A stretch of DNA of 64,000 nt from Paracoccus hibiscisoli (GTDB lineage Bacteria; Pseudomonadota; Alphaproteobacteria; Rhodobacterales; Rhodobacteraceae), in assembly GCF_005048265.1 (NCBI RefSeq), contig NZ_SUNH01000019.1:1-64000 (forward strand), read 5' to 3'. Below the pieces are notes generated by a model, which worked only from the letters and a program-made list of their open reading frames with translations, was not told the origin of the DNA and searched no databases. A program made the translations under genes and the position numbers. Of this stretch, positions 35,763-46,100 are shown piece by piece. Every line of letters starts with the position of its first letter. Position 1 is the first letter of the stretch.

Positions 35763-36583
35763 GCCTGTCCGACGCCACCCTGACGCCCCCCGCCGCCCGC
35801 GGGCCCACCCCCGCGCAATGGGCCGGGGGCGCGATCCTGCTGCTGGTGCTGGGCTTTGCCTGGGGCGCGCCGCTGCTGGTGCCTGCCGATCCGCTGCGCC
35901 AGGACCTGATGCGGGGGCTGGCCGGGCCGGATGCGGCGGCGCCCCTGGGCTATGACCATCTGGGCCGGTCGCTGATGGCGCGGCTGGCGGCGGCGCTGCG
36001 GCTGTCGCTGTCCATCGCGGGGGTCGCGGTGCTGCTGGCGGGGGTGCTGGGCACCGGGCTGGGGGTTCTGGCCGCCTGGCGCGGGGGGTGGGTTGACCGG
36101 GCGCTGGTCCTGCTGGCCGACAGCGTGCTGGCGCTGCCCGGCCTGCTGATGGTGCTGATCATCGGCGTGATCATCTCGAACACGCCCCTGGCCTTTGCCA
36201 TCGGCCTGACCCTGGTCCTGTGGATCGAGTTCTTTCGCCTGACCCGCGCCACCGCCGCCCGCCTGCTGGCCGCGCCCGGGGTCCAGGCCAGCCGCCTGCT
36301 GGGCTTTGGTCCGGGCTATGTCTTCCGTCGCCATCTGTGGCCCGATCTGGCGCCGATGCTGCTGACCGTGGCGGCCTTTGGCGCGGCGACGGCGATCATG
36401 CTGATCGCGGCCCTGGGCTTCGTTAGCGTGGGCATCCGCGCCCCGCGCCCCGAGCTGGGCCAGATGATGGTCGAGCTGCTGCCCTATTACCGCGAGGCGC
36501 CCATGGCGCTGTTCCTGCCGGTGATCGCCATCTTTCTGACCATCCTGGCCCTGAACCTGCTTGCCCAAGGACGCCGCCCATGA
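35759..36583 (+). CDS. ABC transporter permease (DppC/NikC-like)
   Basis: 274 residues, six helices. LGYDHLGRSLMARLAAALRLSL is the conserved entrance to the membrane domain of DppC proteins, and the EAA region (ASRLLGFGPGYVFRRHLWPD) contacts the ATPase. It overlaps both neighbours by 4 bases (ATGA), so all four genes are translated in series. Confidence 0.92.
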   Translation: MSLSDATLTPPAARGPTPAQWAGGAILLLVLGFAWGAPLLVPADPLRQDLMRGLAGPDAAAPLGYDHLGRSLMARLAAALRLSLSIAGVAVLLAGVLGTGLGVLAAWRGGWVDRALVLLADSVLALPGLLMVLIIGVIISNTPLAFAIGLTLVLWIEFFRLTRATAARLLAAPGVQASRLLGFGPGYVFRRHLWPDLAPMLLTVAAFGAATAIMLIAALGFVSVGIRAPRPELGQMMVELLPYYREAPMALFLPVIAIFLTILALNLLAQGRRP

Positions 36584-37995
36584 CGCCATTGCTGAGTGCC
36601 ACCGACATCGTGGTCCAGGCCGCGGGCCAGATGCTGGTCCATCCCGCGACGCTGGTCCTGCATCCCGGCCGCCCCCTGACCATCCTGGGAGAGACCGGAT
36701 CGGGGAAAAGCCTGCTGGCCCAGGCCCTGATCGGCACGCTGCCGCAGGGGCTGACCGCGCGGGGCCGGGTGACCATCGGGGACCGGGTGCTGGACGCCGC
36801 GGACCCCGCGTCGTTCCGCCCGCTCTGGGGTCGGACCCTGGGCGTACTGCCGCAGGAACCCTGGCTGTCGCTGGACCCGCTGATGCCCGCCCGCGATCAG
36901 GTGGCCGAGGGGCATGCCCTGGTCCGTGGCCTGTCCCGCGTTCAGGCGCGGACGGCCGCCGTGCGCGATCTGGATGGGCTGGGTCTGGGCCGCGCGGGCG
37001 GCCTGCGCCCCGATCAGCTGTCGGGCGGCATGGCGCAGCGCGCGGCCTTTGCCGCCGCGCGGGCGGGCGGCGCGCGCATCATCATCGCGGATGAGCCGAC
37101 CAAGGGCCTGGATGCCCATCGCCGCGACGAGATCTGCGCCCTGCTGCTGAAGGGCGCGGCGGATGGCGGGGGGCTGCTGACGATCACCCATGATCTGGCG
37201 CTGGCGCGCGCGCTTGGCGGCGATCTGATGGTGGTCCGCCAGGGCCGGGTGGTCGAACAGGGGCCGACCGCGCAGGTGCTGGCCGCCCCCGACAGCGACT
37301 ATACCCGCGCGCTGATCGCCGCCGACCCGGCCAGTTGGCCGCGCCAGGCTCCGCGTCCGGCACAGGGCGCCCCGGTCCTGCGGGCCGAGGTGCTGTCCGC
37401 CGCGCGCGGCGGGCGGGTGCTGTTTCGCGACCTGGACCTCAGCGTCCATCTGGGCGAGGTTCTGGGCATCACCGGCCCAAGCGGCTGCGGCAAGTCCACG
37501 TTGGGCGACACGCTGCTGGGTCTGGCGTGGGCCGAGGCGGGCCGCGTCCAGCGGGCGCAGGGCATCGCGCCGGTCCGCTTTCAAAAGCTGTATCAGGACC
37601 CGCCAAGCGCCTTTCCGCGCGCCGTGACCCTGGGCCGCGCGCTGGACGATCTGGTGGCGCTGCACCGGCTGGACGGGGCGCGCATCGCGCCGCTGCTGGA
37701 CCGGATGCGCCTGTCGCCTGGCCTGCTGACGCGCCGCCCCGACGCCGTCTCGGGCGGAGAGCTGCAGCGTCTGGCCCTGCTGCGGGTGCTGCTGTTGGAC
37801 CCGGTGTTCCTGTTCGCGGACGAGCCGACCTCACGGCTGGACCTGATCACCCAGGCCCAGGTGACGCGCCTGATGATCGACATCGCGCATCAGGCGGGCA
37901 TGGCCCTGCTGATCGTCAGCCACGACGCGCATCTGATCGCGCGCAGCTGCGACCGCGTGATCGCGCTGGACGGTCCGCTGGCGCAGGCCGCCTGA
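36580..37995 (+). CDS. ABC transporter ATPase, fused DppD-DppF type
   Basis: 471 residues containing two complete nucleotide-binding domains. The first has GETGSGKS (37-44), LSGGMAQR and IIIADEPTKGLD; the second has GPSGCGKST (about 299-307), VSGGELQRLALLR and FLFADEPTSRLD. Dipeptide/nickel importers usually carry these as two proteins, so this is a fusion that fixes 1:1 stoichiometry. The second domain is short and lacks the C-terminal oligopeptide extension with its cysteine cluster. The stop is 3 bases from the convergent dehydrogenase stop. Confidence 0.92.
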   Translation: MTPLLSATDIVVQAAGQMLVHPATLVLHPGRPLTILGETGSGKSLLAQALIGTLPQGLTARGRVTIGDRVLDAADPASFRPLWGRTLGVLPQEPWLSLDPLMPARDQVAEGHALVRGLSRVQARTAAVRDLDGLGLGRAGGLRPDQLSGGMAQRAAFAAARAGGARIIIADEPTKGLDAHRRDEICALLLKGAADGGGLLTITHDLALARALGGDLMVVRQGRVVEQGPTAQVLAAPDSDYTRALIAADPASWPRQAPRPAQGAPVLRAEVLSAARGGRVLFRDLDLSVHLGEVLGITGPSGCGKSTLGDTLLGLAWAEAGRVQRAQGIAPVRFQKLYQDPPSAFPRAVTLGRALDDLVALHRLDGARIAPLLDRMRLSPGLLTRRPDAVSGGELQRLALLRVLLLDPVFLFADEPTSRLDLITQAQVTRLMIDIAHQAGMALLIVSHDAHLIARSCDRVIALDGPLAQAA

Positions 37996-37998
37996 CGC

Positions 37999-39036
37999 TC
38001 AGAACCGCGTGATGACCGTCGCGCCGACGGAGCGGAACCGGTCCATGGCCATCAGCGCGGCGGGCGCATCAGCCAGCGCGATCCGGTCGCCCACCAGCCG
38101 CGCGGGGTCCAGCCTGCCGCTGGCGACCATGTCCAGCATCGCGCCGTATCGATGCGCCTGCATCCCGTGCGATCCCAGGATCTCGATCTCCTGCCCGACG
38201 ATGCGGGGCATGGGGATGGCGGGGGCGGCGTGTTCGCCCAGCATCAGGCCGACCTGGATGTGCTTGCCCCGTGGCCGCAGGCACAGGATCGAATTGGTCA
38301 TCGTCACCGGATGGCCAAGCGCATCCAGAGAGACATGCGCGCCCCCGCGCGTGATGTCGCGGATCGCCCCGGGGATGTCCGCCTCGCGCCCGTCGACGAC
38401 CGCCACCGCGCCGAAATCGCGCGCCAGGGCCAGCTTGGCCGGGTCCAGATCCACGCCGATCACATTGGCCCCCGCGGCCGCCGCGATCATCACCGCCGAC
38501 AACCCCACGCCGCCGCAGCCATGCACGGCCAGCCACTGGCCCGCGCTGACGCGGCCCTGGTCGATCACCGCCCGGAACGACGTCGCAAAGCGGCAGCCCA
38601 GGCTGGCGGCGGTGGCGAAATCCATGCCATGCGGCAGGGCCACCAGGTTCAGGTCGGCCTGATGGATGGCTACATAGTCCGCGAACGACCCCCAATGGGT
38701 GAAGCCCGGCTGCTGCTGATGCAGGCAGACCTGCTGATGGCCCGCGCGGCATTCGCCGCAATCGCCGCAGCCGCAGATGAACGGCACGGTGACCGCGTCG
38801 CCGACTTTCCAACGGGTCACGTCGCGGCCCACGGCCTCGACCACGCCGGCCAGTTCATGGCCGGGCACATGGGGCAGGGTGATGTCGCCGTCATGGCCCA
38901 TCCAGCCGTGCCAGTCGCTGCGACAGACCCCCGTCGCCGCGACCCGCAGCACCACCCCATGCGGCAGCGGCGTGGGATCGGGCAGGGTCACGACCTTTGG
39001 GGTTTCGCGGAACTGTTCGAACAGCACGGCCTTCAT
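37999..39036 (-). CDS. zinc-dependent alcohol dehydrogenase
   Basis: 345 residues, MDR family. Catalytic zinc residues are in [11 protein letters not shown] and PGHELAG. The structural zinc site is the four-Cys cluster [17 protein letters not shown]. The NAD-binding glycine motif is [11 protein letters not shown]. The substrate is not evident; relatives oxidise alcohols, polyols or aldehydes. AAAGG precedes the ATG. It is transcribed divergently from the Lrp-type regulator, which may control it. Confidence 0.9.
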   Translation of the reverse strand: MKAVLFEQFRETPKVVTLPDPTPLPHGVVLRVAATGVCRSDWHGWMGHDGDITLPHVPGHELAGVVEAVGRDVTRWKVGDAVTVPFICGCGDCGECRAGHQQVCLHQQQPGFTHWGSFADYVAIHQADLNLVALPHGMDFATAASLGCRFATSFRAVIDQGRVSAGQWLAVHGCGGVGLSAVMIAAAAGANVIGVDLDPAKLALARDFGAVAVVDGREADIPGAIRDITRGGAHVSLDALGHPVTMTNSILCLRPRGKHIQVGLMLGEHAAPAIPMPRIVGQEIEILGSHGMQAHRYGAMLDMVASGRLDPARLVGDRIALADAPAALMAMDRFRSVGATVITRF

Positions 39037-39097
39037 GGCGGGCACCTTTCCTTGGCATCGGGTCGCGGGCATCATGCCGTATTTCGGCGAAAGACCT

Positions 39098-39125
39098 TTG
39101 CCAATCCCGCGCAGTTGCGCATAAT
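39098..39125 (+). promoter_or_regulatory. promoter of the Lrp/AsnC regulator gene
   Basis: TTGCCA (39098-39103), 16 bases, then CATAAT (39120-39125), a close match to the -10 consensus. The expected transcript start lies about 40 bases before the TTG start codon. Confidence 0.55.
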
Positions 39126-39174
39126 CCGGGGCAGATCGCCCGCATTCACGCGGCTTTAGGAGAGGTTCCTGCCC

Positions 39175-39648
39175 TTGACCCAGATCGATGCCGTCGGCGC
39201 GCAGATCCTGACCCTGCTGCAGGAGGACGGGCGCATGAGCAACGCCAGGCTGGCCGAGCATCTGGGCATGAGCGAGACCCCCTGCTGGCGCCGCCTGAAA
39301 CGGCTGGAGGAGGCGGGGGTGATCGAGGGCTATCAGGCCGTCCTGAACCGCCGCAAGCTGGGCCTGGGGGTGATGGCCTTTGTCCAGCTGCGCTGTTCGG
39401 AGCATGACCAGGCGGCCATGGCCGAGTTCCAGCGCATCGTCCAGACGACGCCCAACATCCTGGCCTGCCACAACACCACCGGGGCGGATGATTTCCTGCT
39501 GATCGTGGTGGCGCGCGATCTGGACGATTACAGCCGTTTTGTCGACAGCACGCTGCGCCGCCTGCCGGGCGTGACCAGCATCCGGTCGAACCTGTCGCTG
39601 AAGGAGATGAAGGCCTCGAACCGGCTGCCCGTCACGCCGGGCCGGTAA
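39175..39648 (+). CDS. Lrp/AsnC family transcriptional regulator
   Basis: 157 residues. The N-terminal winged helix ([20 protein letters not shown], then [18 protein letters not shown]) and C-terminal RAM domain ([17 protein letters not shown], then [17 protein letters not shown]) are complete. Translation probably starts at TTG 39175: AGGAGAGG lies upstream, and the next ATG (39235) would cut the DNA-binding helix. The ligand is probably an amino acid. The divergent dehydrogenase is a likely target. Confidence 0.88.
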   Translation: MTQIDAVGAQILTLLQEDGRMSNARLAEHLGMSETPCWRRLKRLEEAGVIEGYQAVLNRRKLGLGVMAFVQLRCSEHDQAAMAEFQRIVQTTPNILACHNTTGADDFLLIVVARDLDDYSRFVDSTLRRLPGVTSIRSNLSLKEMKASNRLPVTPGR

Positions 39649-39660
39649 GGGGCCGCGCCC

Positions 39661-42600
39661 TCAGCCGACCGTCACCTCGGCCGGGGGGGCGTTGCGGCCC
39701 AGGGGGTCGGTCAGCACCACCCGATAGGTCGTGGACAGGGGCGCGAACCCGTCCGGCGCGGTTTCCGGAATGCGCAGCGGCAGGGTGACCACCGCGCCTT
39801 CGGACAGCAGCGTGGCGGGCTGACCCGGCTCGGATCGCAGCACCTGCCAGCGCCAGCGCCCCATCGCCGTGGGCGCCAGCCCCAGACGGTGGTCGATCTC
39901 CAGCATCACGCCCTGGCGCCCGCCCGGAACGGCAGTCCCGGTCAGCGTCACCATGGGCGCGTCGTCGATGCTGACCGGAACCGCGTTCAGTCCCGCGGGG
40001 TCTGACGGCGCGCTGAACATCCCCGGCACCGACGATCCCGATTCCGGCGCCCCCTGGGCCAGCGCGAACCAGCGATACCCCGCATAGGGCGACAGCCGCG
40101 CATCGGGGGCGATGGTCGCGGTGCCGATGTCGCGGAACACCACCGTGCGGCGCGGCTGGTCGGGGTCGGCGGCGGGCAGGGTCTGCATCGCCACCAGCGG
40201 CGCCGACAGCGGGTCGACCGGACCGCCCCGCGTGCGATGCAGGCGCAGCCTGTGGGGCGGGGTGACGCCCGGTTCCAGCGTCACGGTGACCTCGGCCACC
40301 AGGGCCGCGCCGCGGTCGCCCGGCCCCGGCGGCACCATGCGCACCGACACGGCGGGCCGGGGCGGCGGGTCGGAATTCGGCACGCCATAGAACACCATGT
40401 CCAGCCCCGACAGGTCGGGCCGCGCGCCGCTGTCGGGGTCCTCTGTCGCGATGCGATAGGCGTTCAGCACCCGGCTGGCCCCTGAAACCGCGTGCCGGAA
40501 CCGCCGCTGGCCCGGCGCGGGGTCGTCGATGACACCGGCCAACCGCTCGAACAGGCGGTCGGGGAACAGGTGCTGGACCCCGCGCAGCAGGCCGGCGCGG
40601 GCGGCGCGGTCGTCCTCGGCCTGGATCTGCGCGGCCAGCGCTGCATGGCCATTCGCGGCCAGCCAGCTGACCAGCCGCACCTCGTCGGTGTAGAAGACCG
40701 CGTGGCTTGTGCGCGGTGGCGCGCTCCAGCGCCGCTCGATCCAGGCCAGCCCCGTCGCATCGGGCCGCGCGCTGTAGAGCAGGACATCCGCCACCGGCAT
40801 CTGCAGTGGCGGGCGCGGATCGGTCATCGCCAGGCGCAGCGGCGCCGACCGGAGCGATTCCTGGCCGCCCATGTCGTGCCAGACCGCCTCGATGACGGCA
40901 CGCCGCCGTTCGGTCGGCGCCAGCACCGGCCCCCGGATCTGCGCGGGCAAGGCGCGCGGGCGCGGATCGCTGCCAGAAGGCGGCGGGCCGTAATCCTGCG
41001 CATTGGCCACCGGCACCACGACCGGCGGCATGTTGATGCTGTCGGTCGGATCGTCCACGCCGTGATGGCTGACATGCAGCGTCACATGCCGCAGCGGATG
41101 GGACGCAGGCGCCAGGCTGTCCGGTTCCGGCAGGGGCACGAACAGGTGCAGCACCCCGCCCATGGTGGCCGCATCAGTCCGGTCGGGCGGCACATAGCTG
41201 CCCTGGACCACCGGGACCGGCGGCAGGGGCCGCTTGCCCGGCGCGGCATCGGCCGATGCCGGTTCCGACCATCGGCCAAAGCGGTCCTGCTGCGCGACCG
41301 AGTGGCGCGCCGCGCCCGCATCGGCGCGGCGGTCGGCGATACGGCCCTGATGGGGCGGGGTGTCCGCCGGAATCAGCCCGTCATCGACGCCCGGCAGCCC
41401 CAGCACCATCGGCCTGTGCCAGTCCGATCCGGCGACCCGCGGGTTCAACAGGCGCACGGGTCCCGTCGGCGGTTGCTGGCGGTGAAAGGCCAGCGTTGCG
41501 CCGGGCAGGACGCCCCGCAGCAGGCATTCGACCTCGCGCAAGGCGGCAGTCGGCGGGGCGGGCATCCAGGCGCGGTGCAGCGGCTCCAGCATCCCGACCG
41601 GGGGCGGGGGCAGGGGCGGCGCGCCGCGATCGACCGCGGCCACGGCCTCCAGCATCAGATAGTCGCCGCCGGGTTCCAGACGCCCCTGCAGGCTGCGCCT
41701 TTCGGCCTGCAGCAGGTTGCCCGCCAGCTTGCTCAGCGTGTTGAACACGCGGTCGGGGTCCAGATCGGCGGTGCCCCGCGGCAGGTTCGGCAACACGAAT
41801 TCCAGCCCGCTGTCGCGCAGATCCTCGTCCTTCGCGCCCAGAGAGCGGGGGTGGCGAAAGAACGCCACGACCCGATAGAGGTCCAGCCCCCGCACCCCCT
41901 GGCGCGCGCCGTCCATCCCCTTGTAGCCCAGCCAGGCCGCGACCCCGGGGTCCAGCGTCGATTGCAGCACCTGCGCCAGGTGCCCCAAACTGACCGAACT
42001 GTCATCGCCCGGATCGTCGGACAGCCTGCGATCCGTGGCATCGGTCAGCGGGTGCTGGGCCGCGGCCTGCAGGGGCGGCTGCGGCCCGTCGATCAGCGCG
42101 CCCAGATCGGCCAGCAGCGGGTCACCAAGACGTCGCACGCGGTCGCGTTCGCGGGTTGCGGTGAATGGAGGGGCCGATGCGGGCGACAGGGGGGCCGGGA
42201 CCTCGTGCAGGGGGGTGCGGCGGGGGGCCTGGGCCGCGACCTTGTCGGCGGCGCGGGCCGGGGCGTCGGTGACCGACAGATAGCGCATGCCGGACAGGCG
42301 CGGCAGGTGCAACAGGTCGATCGTGTCCCACCGGAACCCGTCCAGGTCCTGGGCGGCCAGCCAGGACAGCTCGGTCACGGTGCCGTCGCCGGTCAGGGTC
42401 AGCTGCGCGATGCCCGGCGCCGCGGCGGCATAGGGTGCCGCGCGCCGTTCCGCCAGCAGGGCCGGGTCCCCGCCGATGCTGCCGCCATAGGCGCGCATGC
42501 GGATCGGGCCGCCGGTGCTGGCCGGTTCGGCCTTGGCGTCGTCGCCCTCACGCGCGCCCAGCAGCGCGGCCAGGCGGTCGCGGTCCAGCAGGGGGGCTGC

Positions 42601-43104
42601 CGGGTCGGGGCGCAGCAGCCCCCCCGCGATCGCGTCGCGCAGCCGTATCATGGGCCCGTCGCGCAGCATCGCGACGCTGCCCGGCAGGCGGTTCAGCGCG
42701 GTGGTCGCGCTGATCGGGGCGATCATCGGCTGACGGGGGGCATCGTCGCGAGGCGTGTCGCGGGGCTTTTCGGTCGCGGGGGGCAGGACGGCGATGCCGA
42801 CCCAGATGCAGGTGACCGTGCCGGTCTGCGGGATCAGCGCGCGGACGGTCTGGCCCTTGGTCAGGCGGATCGGCAGGGTCAGGACCTGATCGTCCTGGTC
42901 CAGGAACACCGCATCGCGGCGGGGGGCAAAGCCCTCGGGCAGGCGGTCCAGGTTCGCGCGCTGCAGGACCATCGGCCCGACCGGCAGGCCCAGCAGCGGG
43001 TGATGCGCCACGCGCAGGTGGTTGCCGGGGCGCAGATGCGGCTCGCCCGCATGACCCGGCATCCCGGACAGGTTCAGCAGGACGGGCGAGACGGGTTGCG
43101 TCAT
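39661..43104 (-). CDS. very large protein of unknown function, partner of the 2724-residue protein
   Basis: 1147 residues from ATG 43104, which lies 2 bases after the stop of the giant upstream gene, so they form one transcription unit. There is no signal peptide and no membrane helix. The N-terminus (LRPGNHLRVAHHPLLGLPVG) is followed by a mainly beta-rich, Pro/Asp/Arg-rich chain. A hydrophobic helical patch occurs near 430-460 (SDDPGDDSSVSLGHLAQVL). The C-terminal 110 residues have the strand pattern of an Ig/fibronectin type III-like domain, ending TTYRVVLTDPLGRNAPPAEVTVG in the protein. I recognise no family. The compositional match to the giant neighbour suggests that the two act together. 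Confidence 0.75.
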   Translation of the reverse strand: MTQPVSPVLLNLSGMPGHAGEPHLRPGNHLRVAHHPLLGLPVGPMVLQRANLDRLPEGFAPRRDAVFLDQDDQVLTLPIRLTKGQTVRALIPQTGTVTCIWVGIAVLPPATEKPRDTPRDDAPRQPMIAPISATTALNRLPGSVAMLRDGPMIRLRDAIAGGLLRPDPAAPLLDRDRLAALLGAREGDDAKAEPASTGGPIRMRAYGGSIGGDPALLAERRAAPYAAAAPGIAQLTLTGDGTVTELSWLAAQDLDGFRWDTIDLLHLPRLSGMRYLSVTDAPARAADKVAAQAPRRTPLHEVPAPLSPASAPPFTATRERDRVRRLGDPLLADLGALIDGPQPPLQAAAQHPLTDATDRRLSDDPGDDSSVSLGHLAQVLQSTLDPGVAAWLGYKGMDGARQGVRGLDLYRVVAFFRHPRSLGAKDEDLRDSGLEFVLPNLPRGTADLDPDRVFNTLSKLAGNLLQAERRSLQGRLEPGGDYLMLEAVAAVDRGAPPLPPPPVGMLEPLHRAWMPAPPTAALREVECLLRGVLPGATLAFHRQQPPTGPVRLLNPRVAGSDWHRPMVLGLPGVDDGLIPADTPPHQGRIADRRADAGAARHSVAQQDRFGRWSEPASADAAPGKRPLPPVPVVQGSYVPPDRTDAATMGGVLHLFVPLPEPDSLAPASHPLRHVTLHVSHHGVDDPTDSINMPPVVVPVANAQDYGPPPSGSDPRPRALPAQIRGPVLAPTERRRAVIEAVWHDMGGQESLRSAPLRLAMTDPRPPLQMPVADVLLYSARPDATGLAWIERRWSAPPRTSHAVFYTDEVRLVSWLAANGHAALAAQIQAEDDRAARAGLLRGVQHLFPDRLFERLAGVIDDPAPGQRRFRHAVSGASRVLNAYRIATEDPDSGARPDLSGLDMVFYGVPNSDPPPRPAVSVRMVPPGPGDRGAALVAEVTVTLEPGVTPPHRLRLHRTRGGPVDPLSAPLVAMQTLPAADPDQPRRTVVFRDIGTATIAPDARLSPYAGYRWFALAQGAPESGSSVPGMFSAPSDPAGLNAVPVSIDDAPMVTLTGTAVPGGRQGVMLEIDHRLGLAPTAMGRWRWQVLRSEPGQPATLLSEGAVVTLPLRIPETAPDGFAPLSTTYRVVLTDPLGRNAPPAEVTVG

Positions 43105-43106
43105 GA

Positions 43107-46100
43107 TCAGAACCCCTCGGTTTCCAGCAGGACGGGACGGACGCCGATGGTCCGCCGCGCGGTCAGACGCAGCCCCAGCCCGCCCCGCATCACCAGCACC
43201 AAGTCCGAGCCGGGCAGCGGCGTCACGGGGGCGGGCGCGGTGAACAGCACCCGCGTCCAGTTGCGCGTTGCGCGAACCGGGGTCAGCACGGTGGTGCCGG
43301 CGGCGCCGCGGATGGTGATCTCCTCGGGGGAGCAGCGCAGCCCCTCGATGATCTTGTTGCCCAGCCTCAGAGCCCCCTCGCGGCGCAGCGGCTCGGGGCT
43401 GTCCAGCAGCAGGCCCGCCACGCCCCATTGCCCGCCGGGCAGCGCCCGCCACAGCGCGATGACGCGCGACCGCGCCTGCGGCAGGGGCAGCGTATCGGCA
43501 CCGATGCCGCGCAGCGCCTCGGACGGGGACAGGTCGGAGACGACCAGATCGCCGGTGGGCAGCAGGGCCGTCTGCTCCAGGATCATCTCGTCGGGGGGAT
43601 AGGGGGCAGAGCCCGTGCGCGCAAAGCCTAGCTCGTCGATCAGTGCCGTCAGGTTGGCATGGCGCGAGGTGACGAACCGCGTGGCCTGCACTACCACCGG
43701 ATCGCTGCCGTCCAGCCGCGGCGCCATCAGGCGCAGGTCGTACATCGCCTGCGGGTCCAGCCGCAGGCGGGCGCCCAGGGACAGGCCGCCCGCGACATCA
43801 CCGTCGGGCAGGCAGGCCGCCGCGCGCACCGCCGCATTGACGCGCCGTTCCAGCGGCAGCAGCACGTCGTCGGGCGCCCAGGCCCGCAGCATCTCCAGCA
43901 GGGCGGCGCGGATGGGTCCGGCGGGGCCTGCGGCGGCGGGTCGGGGCGGCGGGTCGGTGCGCTGCACGTCGATGACCAGCTTGCGGCCATAGCGGGCGAC
44001 AATCTCCTCGACATGGCCGGTGGTGAAATGCACCCAGATCGGGTCATCGGTAAAGACCGTGTCGCGCCCGTCTACCGGCTCGGTCCGGCCGATATAGCGG
44101 GCCAGATCGCGGGGATCGAACAGGTATTCGTTCAGCCCGTCCTGGGGTTCGGGACCCGTCAGATCGCGCGGGGCGATGCGGAACCGATAGGTCTGGCGCA
44201 GGGGCGGCTGCCCCGAGGCCGGGGTCCAGCGATCGGGCGGCACCGCGGGCGGGCTGTCGGTGCCCCGCTCGTTCGATATCCAGGCCTGCCAGCGCCAGTC
44301 GATCTCCAGGCGGTATTCCTCGCCCGGTTCCAGCAGCACCTGACGGGCGGCGGCGACCGGCCCGGCATTGACCGTGTCGGTGACGGCCTGGGCCAGGGCT
44401 GTGCGGGCGGCGGCGTCCTGTTCGGCGGCCATCGTGGCGGCCAGGTCCGTTCCGCACAGCGACAGCAGCGTGACCCGCCGCCCCCCCGGCGCGGTGATCG
44501 CCAGATCGTCGATGTCGCGCAGCGCACGGGGCTGCGCAAACGCCATGACCGTGCAGGCCCGGCCCGCGGCATCCGTCACCCGGCCCTGGGGCGTCGCGGT
44601 CCAGCCGGTCCAGCCGCCCGGACCGCTGCTGCGCACGGTCACCGGCGGATCGTCGCGGCGCGGCACGCTGCCCTGAGCGATGGTGCAGACACGCAGCAGC
44701 AGCAGCTTGTCGCCGCCCTCGATGCGGACCGAGGCCATGCCCTCGGCCTGCAGGGACAGGGTGACGGCCCGATCCGGGTCGCCCGGCGCGCTGACCTGCT
44801 CCAGCACGGCGCCGCGCATGCCCAGGGCGGTGGCGCGAATTTCCTGACCGCCCAGGGCAACCAGATGCAGCTCTAGCCCCGCCAGGGGCCGGTCCAGGCC
44901 GATCACCAATCCTGCGGACGGGACCAGCAGTTCCGGCAGGCCGTCGGGGTCCATGCGCAGCGGGTCGGTGGCGGTGACGATATCCATCACCTCCAGCATC
45001 TGCGCGGGATCGGCGGGGACATAGGTTAGGCCGCGATGCTCCAGCCGCTTGTGGCTGCCGGGTTTCAGGTCGCGCAGGTCGTGACAGACCGGGCCGGCCT
45101 CGCGGGTTTCGCAGATGCGGAACAGCACGGCCTCGTGCCGCCCGCCGGTCAGGATCACCCGGGCGATGCCCTGGGACGCCGCCAGATGCAGCTCGACCGG
45201 GTCGCGGGCCGGGTCTGTGGCCTCGGCGATCAGGGTGCCGTCACCGGCATAGCCGCGCGCCGTGACTGGCCCGGCGCCGCTGAACACGGCCAGCGACACC
45301 GCCTGCCAGGGCGTGTCGGGGACCAGCTCGATCCCGGCATCGGGAAAGGTCAGCTCAGGCGTGCCATCCGCGCCGCGCCGGGCGGGGCTGGCGCCGCTGT
45401 CGACCCAATCGGCCAGGCCCATCCGCGTGCGGGGGTCGATCACCGACAGGCGGATGCCCGCATGGCGCAGCGTGGGCTGGTCCAGCGCGCCCTTGTCCAG
45501 GCCCCCGAAATCGACGCAGGCATCCGCCGCATGGGTGCTGAGCACGCAGACGCGATACAGGAACAGCGCCTGCGACTTGGTCTCGATCCGGATGCGGTCG
45601 ATATCGGCGGCGGCGTCGATGCGCAGGACCAGCGACCCCAAGGTCGCGCCGATGCTGGGCAACCTGCCGGTGCCGCCCTGCGTGTCGGTCCAGGTGACGT
45701 TGATGCCCTGCGTATCCCCGCGCAGCAGATGCAGCTCGACGATGCGGGCGGGACCCGAGGGGCGCAGGACCAGGCCCGGCGGGGCGATCAGGATATCGGG
45801 GCGGCCGTCCGTCCCGGCCAGGGCAGAGCCCTGCGACACGGCCACCTTGTCGGTCACCATGAAGGGTTGGTCGGGGTCGGCGGCCTCCAGGCGAAAGCCC
45901 GGGACGGATGCCTGCGCCAGCTTGCGATCCGGCGTCAGCCCGTCGAAATCAAAGCAGCGGCGCGGTTCGGGCCGGGCCGGGCGGCTGGTCCCGTCGCAGA
46001 TCAGCAGCAGCAGGCGGGCGTCGCGGATGCGCCGATCCAGACGGCCGGTCCAGGGCAGGGCGGTGCGGACCGCGCCCTGACCCGCCGCGGCCTGCGCCTC

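Noticed and set aside
43105-43452. N-terminal extension of the 1147-residue protein into the giant gene
   Set aside because: The extension would overlap the C-terminal coding region of the giant protein for over 300 bases and is Arg/Gly/Ala-rich. ATG 43104 gives a normal start 2 bases after the preceding stop.
40492-43602. Long plus-strand open frame opposite the 1147-residue protein
   Set aside because: Same antisense artefact: no hydrophobic core, Arg/Gln-rich throughout, and it crosses the boundary of two real genes.
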